A stretch of 33,874 nucleotides of DNA, taken from positions 1 through 33,874 of the forward strand of contig JAJXYI010000677.1 in assembly GCA_021780625.1 (NCBI GenBank), in the 5' to 3' direction. How positions within the stretch are numbered: position 1 is the first letter of the stretch; each line of letters begins with the position of its first letter. A program made the position numbers and the translations under genes. A model generated the notes under the pieces. The model made no database searches. It had not been told where the DNA came from and saw nothing but the letters and a program-made list of their open reading frames with translations. This DNA is from a bacterium (lineage in GTDB: Bacteria > Verrucomicrobiota > Verrucomicrobiae > Opitutales > Opitutaceae). Below are positions 17,680 through 25,574 of this stretch, piece after piece.

Positions 17680-19149
17680 ATGTCCTCACCGCTTCACCAC
17701 GAAACCCTCGCCGCGCTGTCCGCGAAACTCGAGAACCGGACGCTCACGTCGGTCGAGCTGATGCAGACGTTTATTGAGCGCACGCGTGCGGTGGACGGCC
17801 GGGTGGGCGCCTTCAACTCCTTTGATGCTGACGACGCCCTGGAGCAGGCCCGGGCCTCCGATGCGAGGCGGGCGGCAGGGCAGGCGCGCGGGCCGCTGGA
17901 CGGCATACCGATCGGGTTGAAGGACGTGATTGCGGTCGAGGGGCAGCCTCTGACGGCCTCCAGCAAGATCCTGGCGAATTTCGTGTCGCCGTATGACGGC
18001 ACGGTTGCGCGGAAGCTCAAGGAGGCGGGGGCGATCTGCTGGGGGCGGTTGAATCTCGACGAGTTCGCGATGGGATCCTCGACGGAGAACTCGGGGACGC
18101 ACGTGACGCGGAACCCCTGGGATCTGGAGCGCGTGCCTGGCGGTTCGTCGGGTGGAAGTGCGGCGGCGCTTGCGGCGGGTGCGGCGGCGGCGGCGCTGGG
18201 CTCCGACACGGGCGGATCGATTCGGCAGCCGGCGGCGCTGTGCAACCTGGTCGGCCTGAAGCCGACGTATGGCCTTGTCTCGCGCTACGGCCTGATCGCG
18301 TATGCGTCGTCGCTGGACCAGATAGGGCCCTTTGGGCGGACGGTCGAGGATGCGGCGATGGTGTTGCAGGCCATAGCCGGCCACGACCCGCTGGACTCGA
18401 CCTCGTTCAGGACGGAGATCCCGGACTATCGGGCCGAGCTTGGGCGGCGGAAGGGGCCCTGGAAGATCGGCATTCCGAAGGAATATTTTGGCGAGGGGCT
18501 GGATCCCGAGGTGAGCGCGGCGGTGCAGGCCGCGGTCGGGCACTATCGCGGACTCGGCTGTGAGATCGCGGAGGTTTCGCTCCCGCACACGAAGTATGCG
18601 GTGGGTTCATACTACATCATTGCGACGGCGGAATGTTCCTCGAACCTGGCGCGTTTTGACGGGATTCGCTACGGCCATCGGAGCGCGAAGGCCTCGGACA
18701 TCGTGGACCTGTATTTTCAATCGCGGGCGGAGGGCTTTGGCCCGGAGGTGAAGCGCCGCATCATCCTGGGCACCTACGTGCTTTCGAGCGGCTACTACGA
18801 CGCCTACTACCTGCGTGCGCAGAAGGTGCGCACGCTGATCCGGGGGGATTTCCTGAAGGCCTACGAGAAGGTGGATGCGATCCTCACGCCCACTTCGCCT
18901 ACGCCGGCGTTCAAGATCGGCGAGAAAGCGGCCGATCCTCTGGCGATGTATTTGAGCGACATCTACACCATCGGCGTGAACCTTGCGGGGCTGCCGGGGA
19001 TGTCGGTGCCCTGCGGCTTCACGAAGGCGGGCCTGCCGATCGGCCTGCAGCTCATCGGCAAACCCTTCGAGGAGGCGGAACTGCTCGCGATCGCGCAGGC
19101 CTACGAGACGGCGCATCCCTGGTATCAGCGATTCCCCAAGCTTGATTGA
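17680..19149 (+). CDS. gatA: aspartyl/glutamyl-tRNA amidotransferase subunit GatA
   Basis: Amidase subunit (489 residues) that releases ammonia from glutamine for GatB. The amidase-signature catalytic triad is visible: Lys81 in IGLKDVIAV, Ser156 in [13 protein letters not shown] and nucleophile Ser180 in [11 protein letters not shown], positions within two residues of the well-studied GatA enzymes. Length and C-terminus (YQRFPKLD) are normal. The stop codon TGA (19147-19149) lies inside the first of two near-identical GATTGAACCAC sequences (19144-19154 and 19162-19172) that mark the edge of an inserted repeat element, so the last two codons may derive from it. Confidence 0.95.
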   Translation: MSSPLHHETLAALSAKLENRTLTSVELMQTFIERTRAVDGRVGAFNSFDADDALEQARASDARRAAGQARGPLDGIPIGLKDVIAVEGQPLTASSKILANFVSPYDGTVARKLKEAGAICWGRLNLDEFAMGSSTENSGTHVTRNPWDLERVPGGSSGGSAAALAAGAAAAALGSDTGGSIRQPAALCNLVGLKPTYGLVSRYGLIAYASSLDQIGPFGRTVEDAAMVLQAIAGHDPLDSTSFRTEIPDYRAELGRRKGPWKIGIPKEYFGEGLDPEVSAAVQAAVGHYRGLGCEIAEVSLPHTKYAVGSYYIIATAECSSNLARFDGIRYGHRSAKASDIVDLYFQSRAEGFGPEVKRRIILGTYVLSSGYYDAYYLRAQKVRTLIRGDFLKAYEKVDAILTPTSPTPAFKIGEKAADPLAMYLSDIYTIGVNLAGLPGMSVPCGFTKAGLPIGLQLIGKPFEEAELLAIAQAYETAHPWYQRFPKLD

Positions 19150-19572
19150 ACCACGGAGCTGGATTGAACCACAGACACAGAGGTCACAGAGACGATCATT
19201 GGGGCCGCCATCGAGGTTCATCGGCACCTTGGGCCGGGCATGCTCGAGTCGGTTTACGAGGCAGCTCTGGCGTACGAAGTGAGTCAGGGCGGTCTTCGCG
19301 TCGAACGTCAGAAGGTGGTGCCTCTCGTCTACAAGGGACTTCAGTTCGAGGAAGGCTTTCGCCTGGATCTTCTCGTCGACGAGCGGGTGGTGGTCGAGCT
19401 CAAGTGCGTCGACTCGGTACTGCCGATCCACGAAACCCAACTCATTTCCTATCTCCGACTCACGAAGCTCAAGACGGGGCTCCTCCTCAATTTCAAGGTC
19501 CCGATCCTGAAGGACGAAATCAAACGCCTCTCCTGTTAGTCTTCTCTGTGTCCTCTGTGCCTCTGTGGTTCA
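19144..19572. mobile_element. CACAGAG inverted-repeat element carrying the GxxExxY gene, between gatA and gatB
   Basis: Two imperfect inverted arms bracket the GxxExxY frame. The left arm is 19165-19192 (starts TGAACCACAGACACAGAGG); the right arm is 19543-19572 (ends CCTCTGTGGTTCA). Aligned as inverted repeats they match at 27 of 28 positions with one 2-nt gap. Each arm is itself an array of three CACAGA(G) units spaced 6-9 bp, giving an iteron-like look. An 18-bp direct duplication (GATTGAACCAC at 19144 and 19162) precedes the left arm. The right arm ends 13 bp before the gatB ATG. The element splits two genes that are often adjacent. Mobility is inferred, not shown; a gene-less relative lies at 21841-21993. 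Confidence 0.65.
19240..19539 (+). CDS. GxxExxY family protein (PD-(D/E)XK nuclease-like), N-terminus unclear
   Basis: From the first ATG the product is 99 residues: MLESVYEAALAYEVSQGG, then FRLDLLVDERVVVELKCVDS and HETQLISYLRLTKLKTGLLL. The acidic RLD and the ELK pair match the D...E-x-K active-site pattern of the PD-(D/E)XK fold to which this family is assigned. Family members normally begin about 20 residues earlier, and that coding is present here in frame (IIGAAIEVHRHLGPGMLESVY, from 19195) but without ATG, GTG or TTG after the in-frame TGA at 19165. Starting at the ATG would lose the first Gly of the GxxExxY motif. Either an ATT/ATC start is used, or the gene is a decayed copy. It is in the same frame as gatA. 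Function is unknown; the gene is bracketed by inverted repeats. Confidence 0.75.
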   Translation: MLESVYEAALAYEVSQGGLRVERQKVVPLVYKGLQFEEGFRLDLLVDERVVVELKCVDSVLPIHETQLISYLRLTKLKTGLLLNFKVPILKDEIKRLSC

Positions 19573-19585
19573 AAAATTGCCGTTC

Positions 19586-21037
19586 ATGAAATACGAAGCA
19601 GTCATCGGTCTCGAGGTCCACGTCCAGATCAAGACGAAGTCGAAGATGTTCGCCCGCGTGGGGACGGGCTTTGGTCAGCCTGAGAACACGCTGACCGATC
19701 CGGTGGTGCTTGCGCTGCCGGGCGTGCTGCCGGTGATGAACAAGGAGGCGCTGGACAAGATCATCAAGGCGGGCCTGCTGCTGGGCTGCGACATTGCGCC
19801 GGTGTGCAAATGGGATCGGAAGAACTATTTCTATCCGGACTCGCCGAAGAATTATCAGATTTCCCAATACGACCAGCCGCTCTGCCTGGGTGGGGGCGTC
19901 GAGATCGAGTTGCCGGGGGCGTCGCGCAACCTCATGGGCGAACACAAGCGGATCCCTCTCACGCGCATCCATCTCGAGGAGGACGTGGGCAAGCTCAACC
20001 ACTTCGCGCGCGAGTCGCTGATCGACTACAACCGGGCCGGCACGCCGCTCATGGAGATCGTCTCGGATCCCGCGCTGGCGAGCGCGGAGGAGGCCTTTGC
20101 GTATCTGACGTCGCTCAAACAGACGATGATCTATGGAGGCATCTCGGACTGCGACATGGAGAAGGGGCAGATGCGTTGCGATGCGAACGTCTCGATCCGC
20201 CCGGTGGGCAGCCCGAAACTTGGCACGAAGGTGGAGCTGAAGAACCTCAATTCGATCTCCTTTGTCCGCGACGGCATCACGCATGAGATCGCGCGGCAGA
20301 TCGCGGTCGTCGAGGCGGGTGGCACGATCATCCAGGAGACGCGCGACTATGACGGCCAGACGGGCGCCTCGCAGTCGTTGCGCACGAAGGAGGAGGCGCA
20401 CGACTACCGTTATTTTCCGGATCCGGACCTGATGCCCGTGAAGGTGGACGAGGCGTGGAAGGCGCGGCTTCGCGCGGAGTGTCCGGAGCTGCCGTTCGAC
20501 AAGCAGCGGCGGTTTTTTGAGGAGTACCAGGTGCCGTACACGATCACCTCGGTGCTGGTGCCCGACCGTGAGTTGTCGGACTACTTCGAGGTGGCGGCGC
20601 GCCTTGTGCCCGGCAAGGCGCAGGCGGTGGGCAACTGGATCACCAACGACCTGCTGCGGGAACTTGGGGCTGCAAAGCAGACGCTTGCCCAGTCGAAGGT
20701 GCGGCCGGAGCACATTGCGGCGCTGGTGAAGCTGATCGACGAGGGGACGGTCCTGAACCATGCGGCGAAGGAGGTCTTTGTCGACATGGCGGCTTCGGGC
20801 GACATGCCCGAAGCGATCATAGCGCGCAAGGGGCTGAAGGCGGAGACCAACCTCTCGGAGCTGGAGCAGTGGTGTCGTGAGGCGATTGCGGCGAATGCCA
20901 AGGCGCTTGCGGATTTCAAGGCGGGCAAGGACAGTGCGATCAACGGCTTCAAGGGGCCGGTGATGAAGGCATCCAAGGGCAAGGCCAACCCCAGGGTGGT
21001 GGACGAGACGCTGCGGCGCCTGTTGGCGGCCATGTGA
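19586..21037 (+). CDS. gatB: aspartyl/glutamyl-tRNA amidotransferase subunit GatB
   Basis: tRNA-binding and kinase-like subunit (483 residues) of GatCAB, which activates the misacylated tRNA by phosphorylation before amidation. It begins MKYEAVIGLEVHVQIKTKSK, the family signature. It continues with the family blocks NLMGEHKRIPLTRIHLEEDV, FNRAG-type IDYNRAGTPLMEIVSDP, MRCDANVSIRP and ELKNLNSISFVRDGI, and ends in a YqeY-like helical domain (VMKASKGKANPRVVDETLRR). The cradle-domain metal-site region around the N-terminus looks intact. The ATG at 19586 is chosen over an in-frame TTG/GTG-type start seven codons earlier, which would lie within the inverted repeat. No Shine-Dalgarno: the leader is the repeat arm itself. 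Confidence 0.95.
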   Translation: MKYEAVIGLEVHVQIKTKSKMFARVGTGFGQPENTLTDPVVLALPGVLPVMNKEALDKIIKAGLLLGCDIAPVCKWDRKNYFYPDSPKNYQISQYDQPLCLGGGVEIELPGASRNLMGEHKRIPLTRIHLEEDVGKLNHFARESLIDYNRAGTPLMEIVSDPALASAEEAFAYLTSLKQTMIYGGISDCDMEKGQMRCDANVSIRPVGSPKLGTKVELKNLNSISFVRDGITHEIARQIAVVEAGGTIIQETRDYDGQTGASQSLRTKEEAHDYRYFPDPDLMPVKVDEAWKARLRAECPELPFDKQRRFFEEYQVPYTITSVLVPDRELSDYFEVAARLVPGKAQAVGNWITNDLLRELGAAKQTLAQSKVRPEHIAALVKLIDEGTVLNHAAKEVFVDMAASGDMPEAIIARKGLKAETNLSELEQWCREAIAANAKALADFKAGKDSAINGFKGPVMKASKGKANPRVVDETLRRLLAAM

Positions 21038-21103
21038 GCGGACCGGGCCGGATCGTTCCGGGCATTGTCTGCAACTTTGCGGGCAGGGCCGGGTTGATCT
21101 GGC

Positions 21104-21826
21104 ATGAAGATCGTTCGTGCCCTGCTGTTCACGCTGCTGCTCGCCTGTACTGCGGCGGTCGCGCCGGCGTTCGACGCGGCGGGCGAGGTGCGCCTGGCGC
21201 GGGAGCGGGTTGGGGCGAGGACCTGGTCGCGGGAGGTGCTGCTGGAGCTGCGCGAGGCGACAGACGTGTTTCCGCGTGAGGTGGCGGCGCTGGTCTTCGA
21301 GTATCAGGGTATCCTGTGGCTTTATACGCCGTATGACGGCACGCGCAGCCTGGCGATGCTGTTGGCGGGGGCCAGGCCGGATCGGGTGAACCTGGCGGGG
21401 ATCATTCGCCCGCAGCTTTCCACTTTGGTGGCGGTGCGCGGGCTTCCGGACGACACGCGGCCGGTGGCGGTGGGGCACCTCCGGCAGGGGTGCTTCATTG
21501 AAAGCCTTGCGGCGTTGAGGCGGGAGATCGCATCGGGTGCGGAGATCCGGAGGGCGGCGCTGCTTTGCTTCTACACGCTGGGCGACGGCATGAAGGGCGC
21601 GCACACGGTGGCGTTTTTCGAGACGGCCACGCAGCGGTTCGTCATCGACGCGTCGCGGTCGGATGTCCCGATTGCGATCTCCGAGGGACGGGCGCGCAGT
21701 GCGGTGAGTCTGGCTGAGGCGGTTGCTGCGTGGGGAAACATCACGTCGGCCCGCTGGCTGCCGGTGATCGAAGACGGTGAGCGCGTCCCGGGCGCAGTTG
21801 GCGTGGCCGCCTGCACGAGTCGATGA
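21104..21826 (+). CDS. exported protein with transglutaminase-like Cys-His-Asp pattern
   Basis: A 240-residue protein that I do not recognise by name. It starts with a signal peptide (MKIVRALLFTLLLACTAAVAPAF). Cys15 in that stretch is not followed by a good lipobox context, so a free periplasmic or secreted form is more likely than a lipoprotein. Three segments follow the order and spacing of transglutaminase/papain-like enzymes: QGCFIESLA (Cys130), GAHTVAFFE (His167) and FVIDAS (Asp182). Catalysis is therefore possible but unproven. It begins 66 bp after gatB in the same direction and may be co-transcribed. A gene-less inverted-repeat unit follows 14 bp after its stop. Confidence 0.7.
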   Translation: MKIVRALLFTLLLACTAAVAPAFDAAGEVRLARERVGARTWSREVLLELREATDVFPREVAALVFEYQGILWLYTPYDGTRSLAMLLAGARPDRVNLAGIIRPQLSTLVAVRGLPDDTRPVAVGHLRQGCFIESLAALRREIASGAEIRRAALLCFYTLGDGMKGAHTVAFFETATQRFVIDASRSDVPIAISEGRARSAVSLAEAVAAWGNITSARWLPVIEDGERVPGAVGVAACTSR

Positions 21827-21840
21827 AACCAGATGACGCA

Positions 21841-21993
21841 GTTGTATTTGAATCACAGAGACACAGAGAGCACGGAGCCGAAAGCCCGGGAATCAGGTGC
21901 TAGCGTGGCTCACCCCTTGGGGGAAACGTCATGGACGTGATTTCACCATAAACGGTTTTCTCTGTGTCCTCTGCGCTGTGGTTCAAACTCAAC
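21841..21993. repeat. gene-less CACAGAG inverted-repeat unit (MITE-like)
   Basis: An approximately 153-bp unit with inverted arms related to those around the GxxExxY gene. The left arm is 21841-21877 (gttgtatttgaatcacagag, then CACAGAG and CACGGAG units at 21862 and 21871); the right arm is 21956-21993 (contains TCTCTGTGTCCTCTG and ends GTGGTTCAAACTCAAC). The outermost 16 bp of the arms match at 13 positions. The roughly 78-bp core has no gene but two small stems: CCCC-TT-GGGG at 21913-21922 and ACGTC-ATG-GACGT at 21926-21938. It lies between convergent 3' ends and could also act as a bidirectional terminator when folded. Confidence 0.65.
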
Positions 21994-22034
21994 CGCGTCT
22001 TTTAGGAATCTCCGAGGTTGGGCCGCCGCAGGTC

Positions 22035-22727
22035 CTAGGCGGATGGAAGGGCGTTTTTCTGATGACGCACGTCGGTGTCGGACGCGGCGTAGATCGCGTT
22101 CTCGGCGATGTTCTTGGCGTGATCGCCGATGCGCTCGATATGGCGGGCGATGAGGATGACAGCGAGATGGTCGCGGACGCTTTGGGCGTCGCGAGCGATT
22201 TCCGCGGTGGCGCGCTCGGTGATCTCGGAATTGAGTGCGTCGATGGCGCGGTCGCGGTCGCGGATGCCGCGGGCGAGAACCTGGTCGGCGTCCATGTGGG
22301 CTCGGAGGCTGTCGGCGAACAGGGTGCCGGCGAGATCGTACATGGCGGCGAACTGATCGCGGTAGAGGGCGACGCGGCCGCGATCGAGCTTGCGGGACTT
22401 TCGGGCGACGTTCACGGCCTGGTCGGCGACGCGTTCGATGTCTCCGCACAGGCGCATGGCGGAGACGACCTGACGCAGATCGGAGGCCAGCGGTTGGAAA
22501 CGCATCAGCAGGACCGTGCCGTCGCGGGTGACGTCGATCTCGAACTGATCGATATCGTCATCGTCGGCTATGGAGGCCTTGGCGGCGTCGAGATCGCCAT
22601 CGATCAGACAGCGGCGGCTGTTGGCGATGCTGCGCTGCGCGAGGGAGGCCATCGCGTGCAGATCGTCGAGCATCTTTGCCAGCGCCGAGTCGAAACTCGT
22701 GAGGATGTGCTGGGGGGACTGGGACAT
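22035..22727 (-). CDS. phoU: phosphate signalling/transport regulator PhoU
   Basis: PhoU (230 residues) is an all-helical cytosolic protein that links the Pst transporter to the PhoR kinase and restrains Pi uptake. It has two repeats of the three-helix PhoU domain, with conserved segments IADDDDIDQFEIDVT and RLCGDIERVADQAVNVAR in the first and ILIARHIERIGDHAKNIAE in the second (E/D-x3-D metal-binding signatures). Length is normal. It is the last gene of the leftward pst operon, 10 bp after pstB. Its 3' end faces the gene-less inverted repeat unit. Confidence 0.94.
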   Translation of the reverse strand: MSQSPQHILTSFDSALAKMLDDLHAMASLAQRSIANSRRCLIDGDLDAAKASIADDDDIDQFEIDVTRDGTVLLMRFQPLASDLRQVVSAMRLCGDIERVADQAVNVARKSRKLDRGRVALYRDQFAAMYDLAGTLFADSLRAHMDADQVLARGIRDRDRAIDALNSEITERATAEIARDAQSVRDHLAVILIARHIERIGDHAKNIAENAIYAASDTDVRHQKNALPSA

Positions 22728-22737
22728 GAGACGGAGC

Positions 22738-23607
22738 TCAGCCGAAACGTCCGGTGATATAGGCTTCGGTCTGCTTGTTGCTCGGATTGCTGAAAATCTT
22801 GTCGGTGGTGTCGGCCTCCACGAGTTTTCCGAGGTACATGAACGCCGTGAAATCGGACACGCGGGCGGCCTGTTGCATGCTGTGGGTGACGATCACGATC
22901 GTGAACCTGGCGGACAGCTGCTGGATGAGTTCCTCGATCTTGGCGGTGGCGATGGGGTCGAGTGCGGAGCAGGGCTCGTCCATGAGGAGGACCTCGGGTC
23001 GCATGGCGATGGCGCGGGCGATGCAGAGGCGCTGCTGTTGACCGCCGGACAGGCTGGTGCCGGGGCGTTTGAGATGATCCTTCACCTCGTCCCAGAGGGC
23101 GGCGAGTTTCAGGCATTCCTCGAGCCGTTCGCTGAGCAGCACCTTGTCCTTGACGCCGTTGAGGCGGAGGCCGACGAGCACGTTGTCGCGGATGGACATC
23201 GTGGGGAAGGGGTTTGACTTTTGGAACACCATGCCGACGCGGCGGCGCACGACGGTGGGGTCGACCTCGGGTGCGTAAAGATCGCTGCCGAACAGCTCGA
23301 TGCGTCCGGACATGCGGGTGCCGGGGTTGACCTCGTGCATGCGGTTGACGGCGCGGAGCAGGGTGGATTTGCCGCAGCCGCTGGGTCCGATGATGGCGGT
23401 CGTGCTTCGGGCATTGATGCCGAGGGAGACCTCGTGCAGCGCCTGATTTTTGCCGTACCAAAGACTGAACGAGTCGATAGCGATGGCGACCTCTGGCGTG
23501 GCGGTGGGCTGAGGAGTCATGGGAGTGGCGGCGGACGAGGGGCGCGCGCGGGGAGCCTGTGAGACCGGGGGCGCGCTTTCAACGGAATTGGCGTCGTGGG
23601 GGCTCAT
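22738..23607 (-). CDS. pstB: phosphate ABC transporter ATPase PstB
   Basis: ATPase of the high-affinity phosphate importer, 289 residues from the first ATG. Walker A is GPSGCGKST (residues 74-82), the Q-loop region [14 protein letters not shown] (126-139) is a PstB hallmark, signature [13 protein letters not shown] (186-198) and Walker B VLLMDEP (206-212). The core begins near residue 40. The first 40 residues are a Pro/Ala/Ser-rich extension absent from typical PstB (about 250-260), so translation may start instead at the ATG for residue 30 (position 23520). It is 7 bp downstream of pstA. Confidence 0.94.
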   Translation of the reverse strand: MSPHDANSVESAPPVSQAPRARPSSAATPMTPQPTATPEVAIAIDSFSLWYGKNQALHEVSLGINARSTTAIIGPSGCGKSTLLRAVNRMHEVNPGTRMSGRIELFGSDLYAPEVDPTVVRRRVGMVFQKSNPFPTMSIRDNVLVGLRLNGVKDKVLLSERLEECLKLAALWDEVKDHLKRPGTSLSGGQQQRLCIARAIAMRPEVLLMDEPCSALDPIATAKIEELIQQLSARFTIVIVTHSMQQAARVSDFTAFMYLGKLVEADTTDKIFSNPSNKQTEAYITGRFG

Positions 23608-23614
23608 CGTGGGA

Positions 23615-24469
23615 TCAGGTCTGCTTGCCGCGGGAGAGGAAGCGGACGGCGATGTTGAGGAGGAACACGAACCCGATCAGGACGAGGGCGCCGGCCCAGG
23701 CTTGCCTGTGCCAGTCGTCGTAGGGGGAGATCGCGTAATTGTAGATTTGGAGCGGCAGGGCGGCGATGGGCTGGTTAAGGCTGCTTTGCCAGTTGAGGTT
23801 GCCGAACGCGGTGAAGAGGAGAGGGGCGGTTTCACCTGCGACTCGGGCGACGGCGAGGAGGATGCCGGTGACGATGCCCTTGAGGGCGGTGCGGGCGACG
23901 ATTTGCAGGATGATGCGCCAGCGGGGTATGCCGAGCGCGAGGGCGGCTTCGCGGTAGCCGTTGGGCACGAGGGTCAGCACTTCCTCGGTGGTCCGCATGA
24001 CGAGGGGGATCATCATACAGGCCAGCGAGAGGCTGCCGGCCCAGGCGGAGAAACTGTGCGTGGGCACGACGACGATGGCGTAAATGAGGATGCCCCAGAC
24101 GATGGAAGGCACGCCGTTGAGCACGTCGGCCATGAATCGCACGGCGAGGCTGAACTTGGCGCCGCCGTATTCGGAGACGTAGAGGGCGCCGAGCACGCCG
24201 ATGGGGGCGCCGAAGGCGGTGGCGATCACGAGCATCTCCAGGGAACCGACGAGGGCGTTGGCCATGCCGCCTCCGGGGGAGCCGGGGGGGGCGGGGACCT
24301 TGGTGAAGAAATTCAGATTAACGGAGGAGGCGCCTTTGGCGATGACGTGGAAGAGCACCATCGCGAGAGGCAGGATCACGATGCAGCCGCTGAGGATCGC
24401 GAGGGCCGACATGAAGTGGCTCTTGATCTTGCGCCAGCGATGGCGGTCTTTGCCTTCTTGCCAGTCCAT
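23615..24469 (-). CDS. pstA: phosphate ABC transporter permease PstA
   Basis: Inner-membrane permease, 284 residues from the ATG at 24467-24469. About six membrane helices are visible, beginning with [20 protein letters not shown]. Family blocks are [33 protein letters not shown] and the ATPase-contact loop [24 protein letters not shown] six codons upstream (24485-24487) overlaps the pstC stop and is an alternative start. Neither has a Shine-Dalgarno sequence. It partners PstC. Confidence 0.93.
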   Translation of the reverse strand: MDWQEGKDRHRWRKIKSHFMSALAILSGCIVILPLAMVLFHVIAKGASSVNLNFFTKVPAPPGSPGGGMANALVGSLEMLVIATAFGAPIGVLGALYVSEYGGAKFSLAVRFMADVLNGVPSIVWGILIYAIVVVPTHSFSAWAGSLSLACMMIPLVMRTTEEVLTLVPNGYREAALALGIPRWRIILQIVARTALKGIVTGILLAVARVAGETAPLLFTAFGNLNWQSSLNQPIAALPLQIYNYAISPYDDWHRQAWAGALVLIGFVFLLNIAVRFLSRGKQT

Positions 24470-24483
24470 GGGAGGGGGGCCGC

Positions 24484-25470
24484 TCAAGCGGGGCGTGAGG
24501 CGCCCTTGGTGGTGACTGCGCGCACGAGCAGCAGCGCGACGATATTAACGAGCACGGTGATACCGAGGAGGATCAGACCGAGTTCGAAGAGGGCGCTGGT
24601 GAAACGGACCTCCAGGCCGGCTTCGCCGAACTCGTTGGCGATGACGCTGGCGAGCGAATACCCCGGGGCAAAGAGTGAGGCGGAGATGTTGCCGCTGTTG
24701 CCGATGACCATCGTGACGGCCATGGTCTCGCCCAAGGCGCGCCCGAGACCGAGGACGGAAGCGCCCATCAGGCCTCGTTTTGCGAAACTGAGGACCGCGA
24801 TGCGGGTGACCTCCCAGCGGGTGGCTCCAAGAGCGTAGGCGGCCTCGCGCTGGAGGTCGGGCACGGACCTCAGGACTTCGCGGGACACGGCGGTGATGAT
24901 CGGTATGATCATGATGGCCACGATGATGCCGGCGGAGAGGTATCCGATGCCGAAAATCGGGCCGGAAAACAGCACCCCGATCCCGGGGATAGGACCCAAA
25001 ACGGACTTGAGCAAAGGGAAGGCAGCGACCCGCAACCACGGGACCATGACGAAGATGCCCCAGAGGCCCCAGATGACGCTCGGCACGGCGGCGAGCATCT
25101 CGATGACGGACACAAGCGGCTGTCGGATCCAGGTTGGGGCGAGGTCCGTGAGATAGATGGCGGTGAAGATGCTCAAGGGCACCGCGAGCACGAGCGCGAT
25201 GGCCGAGGTGACGAGGGTGCCGTAGATGAAGGGCAGGGCCCCGTACAGATGCTGGTCGGCGTTCCATTCGCGATCGATCAACATTTTCCAACCCAACAAC
25301 TTGATCGTTGGGAGGGATCCCGTCCAAAGCTTCCACAGAAGCAGGGCGAGGAGGAGGATGACCACCGATGCGGCTGAAAATGCGATCGCCCGGAATGCGG
25401 AGTCGCCCCATCTGGACCGTTTTCTGGTCTCGGATTTGAGGGCGGCGTCGGCTTCGGTGGCAGGAGACAT
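24484..25470 (-). CDS. pstC: phosphate ABC transporter permease PstC
   Basis: Inner-membrane permease of 328 residues. The first helix is AIAFSAASVVILLLALLLW (residues about 28-46). Family blocks include YGALPFIYGTLVTSAIAL, IEMLAAVPSVIWGLWGIFV and the EAA-type loop LRSVPDLQREAAYALGATRW, then LGLGRALGETMAVTMVIGNS. The ATG at 25468-25470 lies only 5 bp after the T-run of a strong hairpin terminator, so there is no room for a classical ribosome binding site. Expression thus depends on readthrough from pstS, or on a promoter hidden in the hairpin. Confidence 0.94.
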   Translation of the reverse strand: MSPATEADAALKSETRKRSRWGDSAFRAIAFSAASVVILLLALLLWKLWTGSLPTIKLLGWKMLIDREWNADQHLYGALPFIYGTLVTSAIALVLAVPLSIFTAIYLTDLAPTWIRQPLVSVIEMLAAVPSVIWGLWGIFVMVPWLRVAAFPLLKSVLGPIPGIGVLFSGPIFGIGYLSAGIIVAIMIIPIITAVSREVLRSVPDLQREAAYALGATRWEVTRIAVLSFAKRGLMGASVLGLGRALGETMAVTMVIGNSGNISASLFAPGYSLASVIANEFGEAGLEVRFTSALFELGLILLGITVLVNIVALLLVRAVTTKGASRPA

Positions 25471-25475
25471 GGAAT

Positions 25476-25544
25476 AAAAAGAGAGAACCTATCCGAAATT
25501 GAAAGGGGTTAACACCGCTTTCAATTCCGAGATAGGTTTTCTCT
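25476..25544 (-). terminator. strong hairpin terminator/attenuator between pstS and pstC
   Basis: Reading leftward, an arm at 25544-25517 (AGAGAAAACCTATCTCGGAA...) pairs with 25505-25482 (CTTTCAATTTCGGATAGGTT...). This gives about 22 base pairs with small bulges around an approximately 11-nt loop, followed by TTTTT (25480-25476). It sits 30 nt after the pstS stop. Such structures in pst operons are known to let pstS be made in excess over the membrane and ATPase subunits by partial termination and 3'-end protection. Confidence 0.8.
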
Positions 25545-25574
25545 CAAGCGGCGGGCGAGAAAAAACTCTCCCGA

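Noticed and set aside
19144..19572. CRISPR array at the CACAGAG repeats
   Set aside because: The units are 6-9 bp apart, only three per arm, without unique spacers and without cas genes.
19520..21856. Very long leftward open frame (778 codons) opposite gatB and the next gene
   Set aside because: Arg/His-rich composition and no domain; it is the antisense of gatB and of the exported protein gene, a usual artefact in GC-rich DNA.
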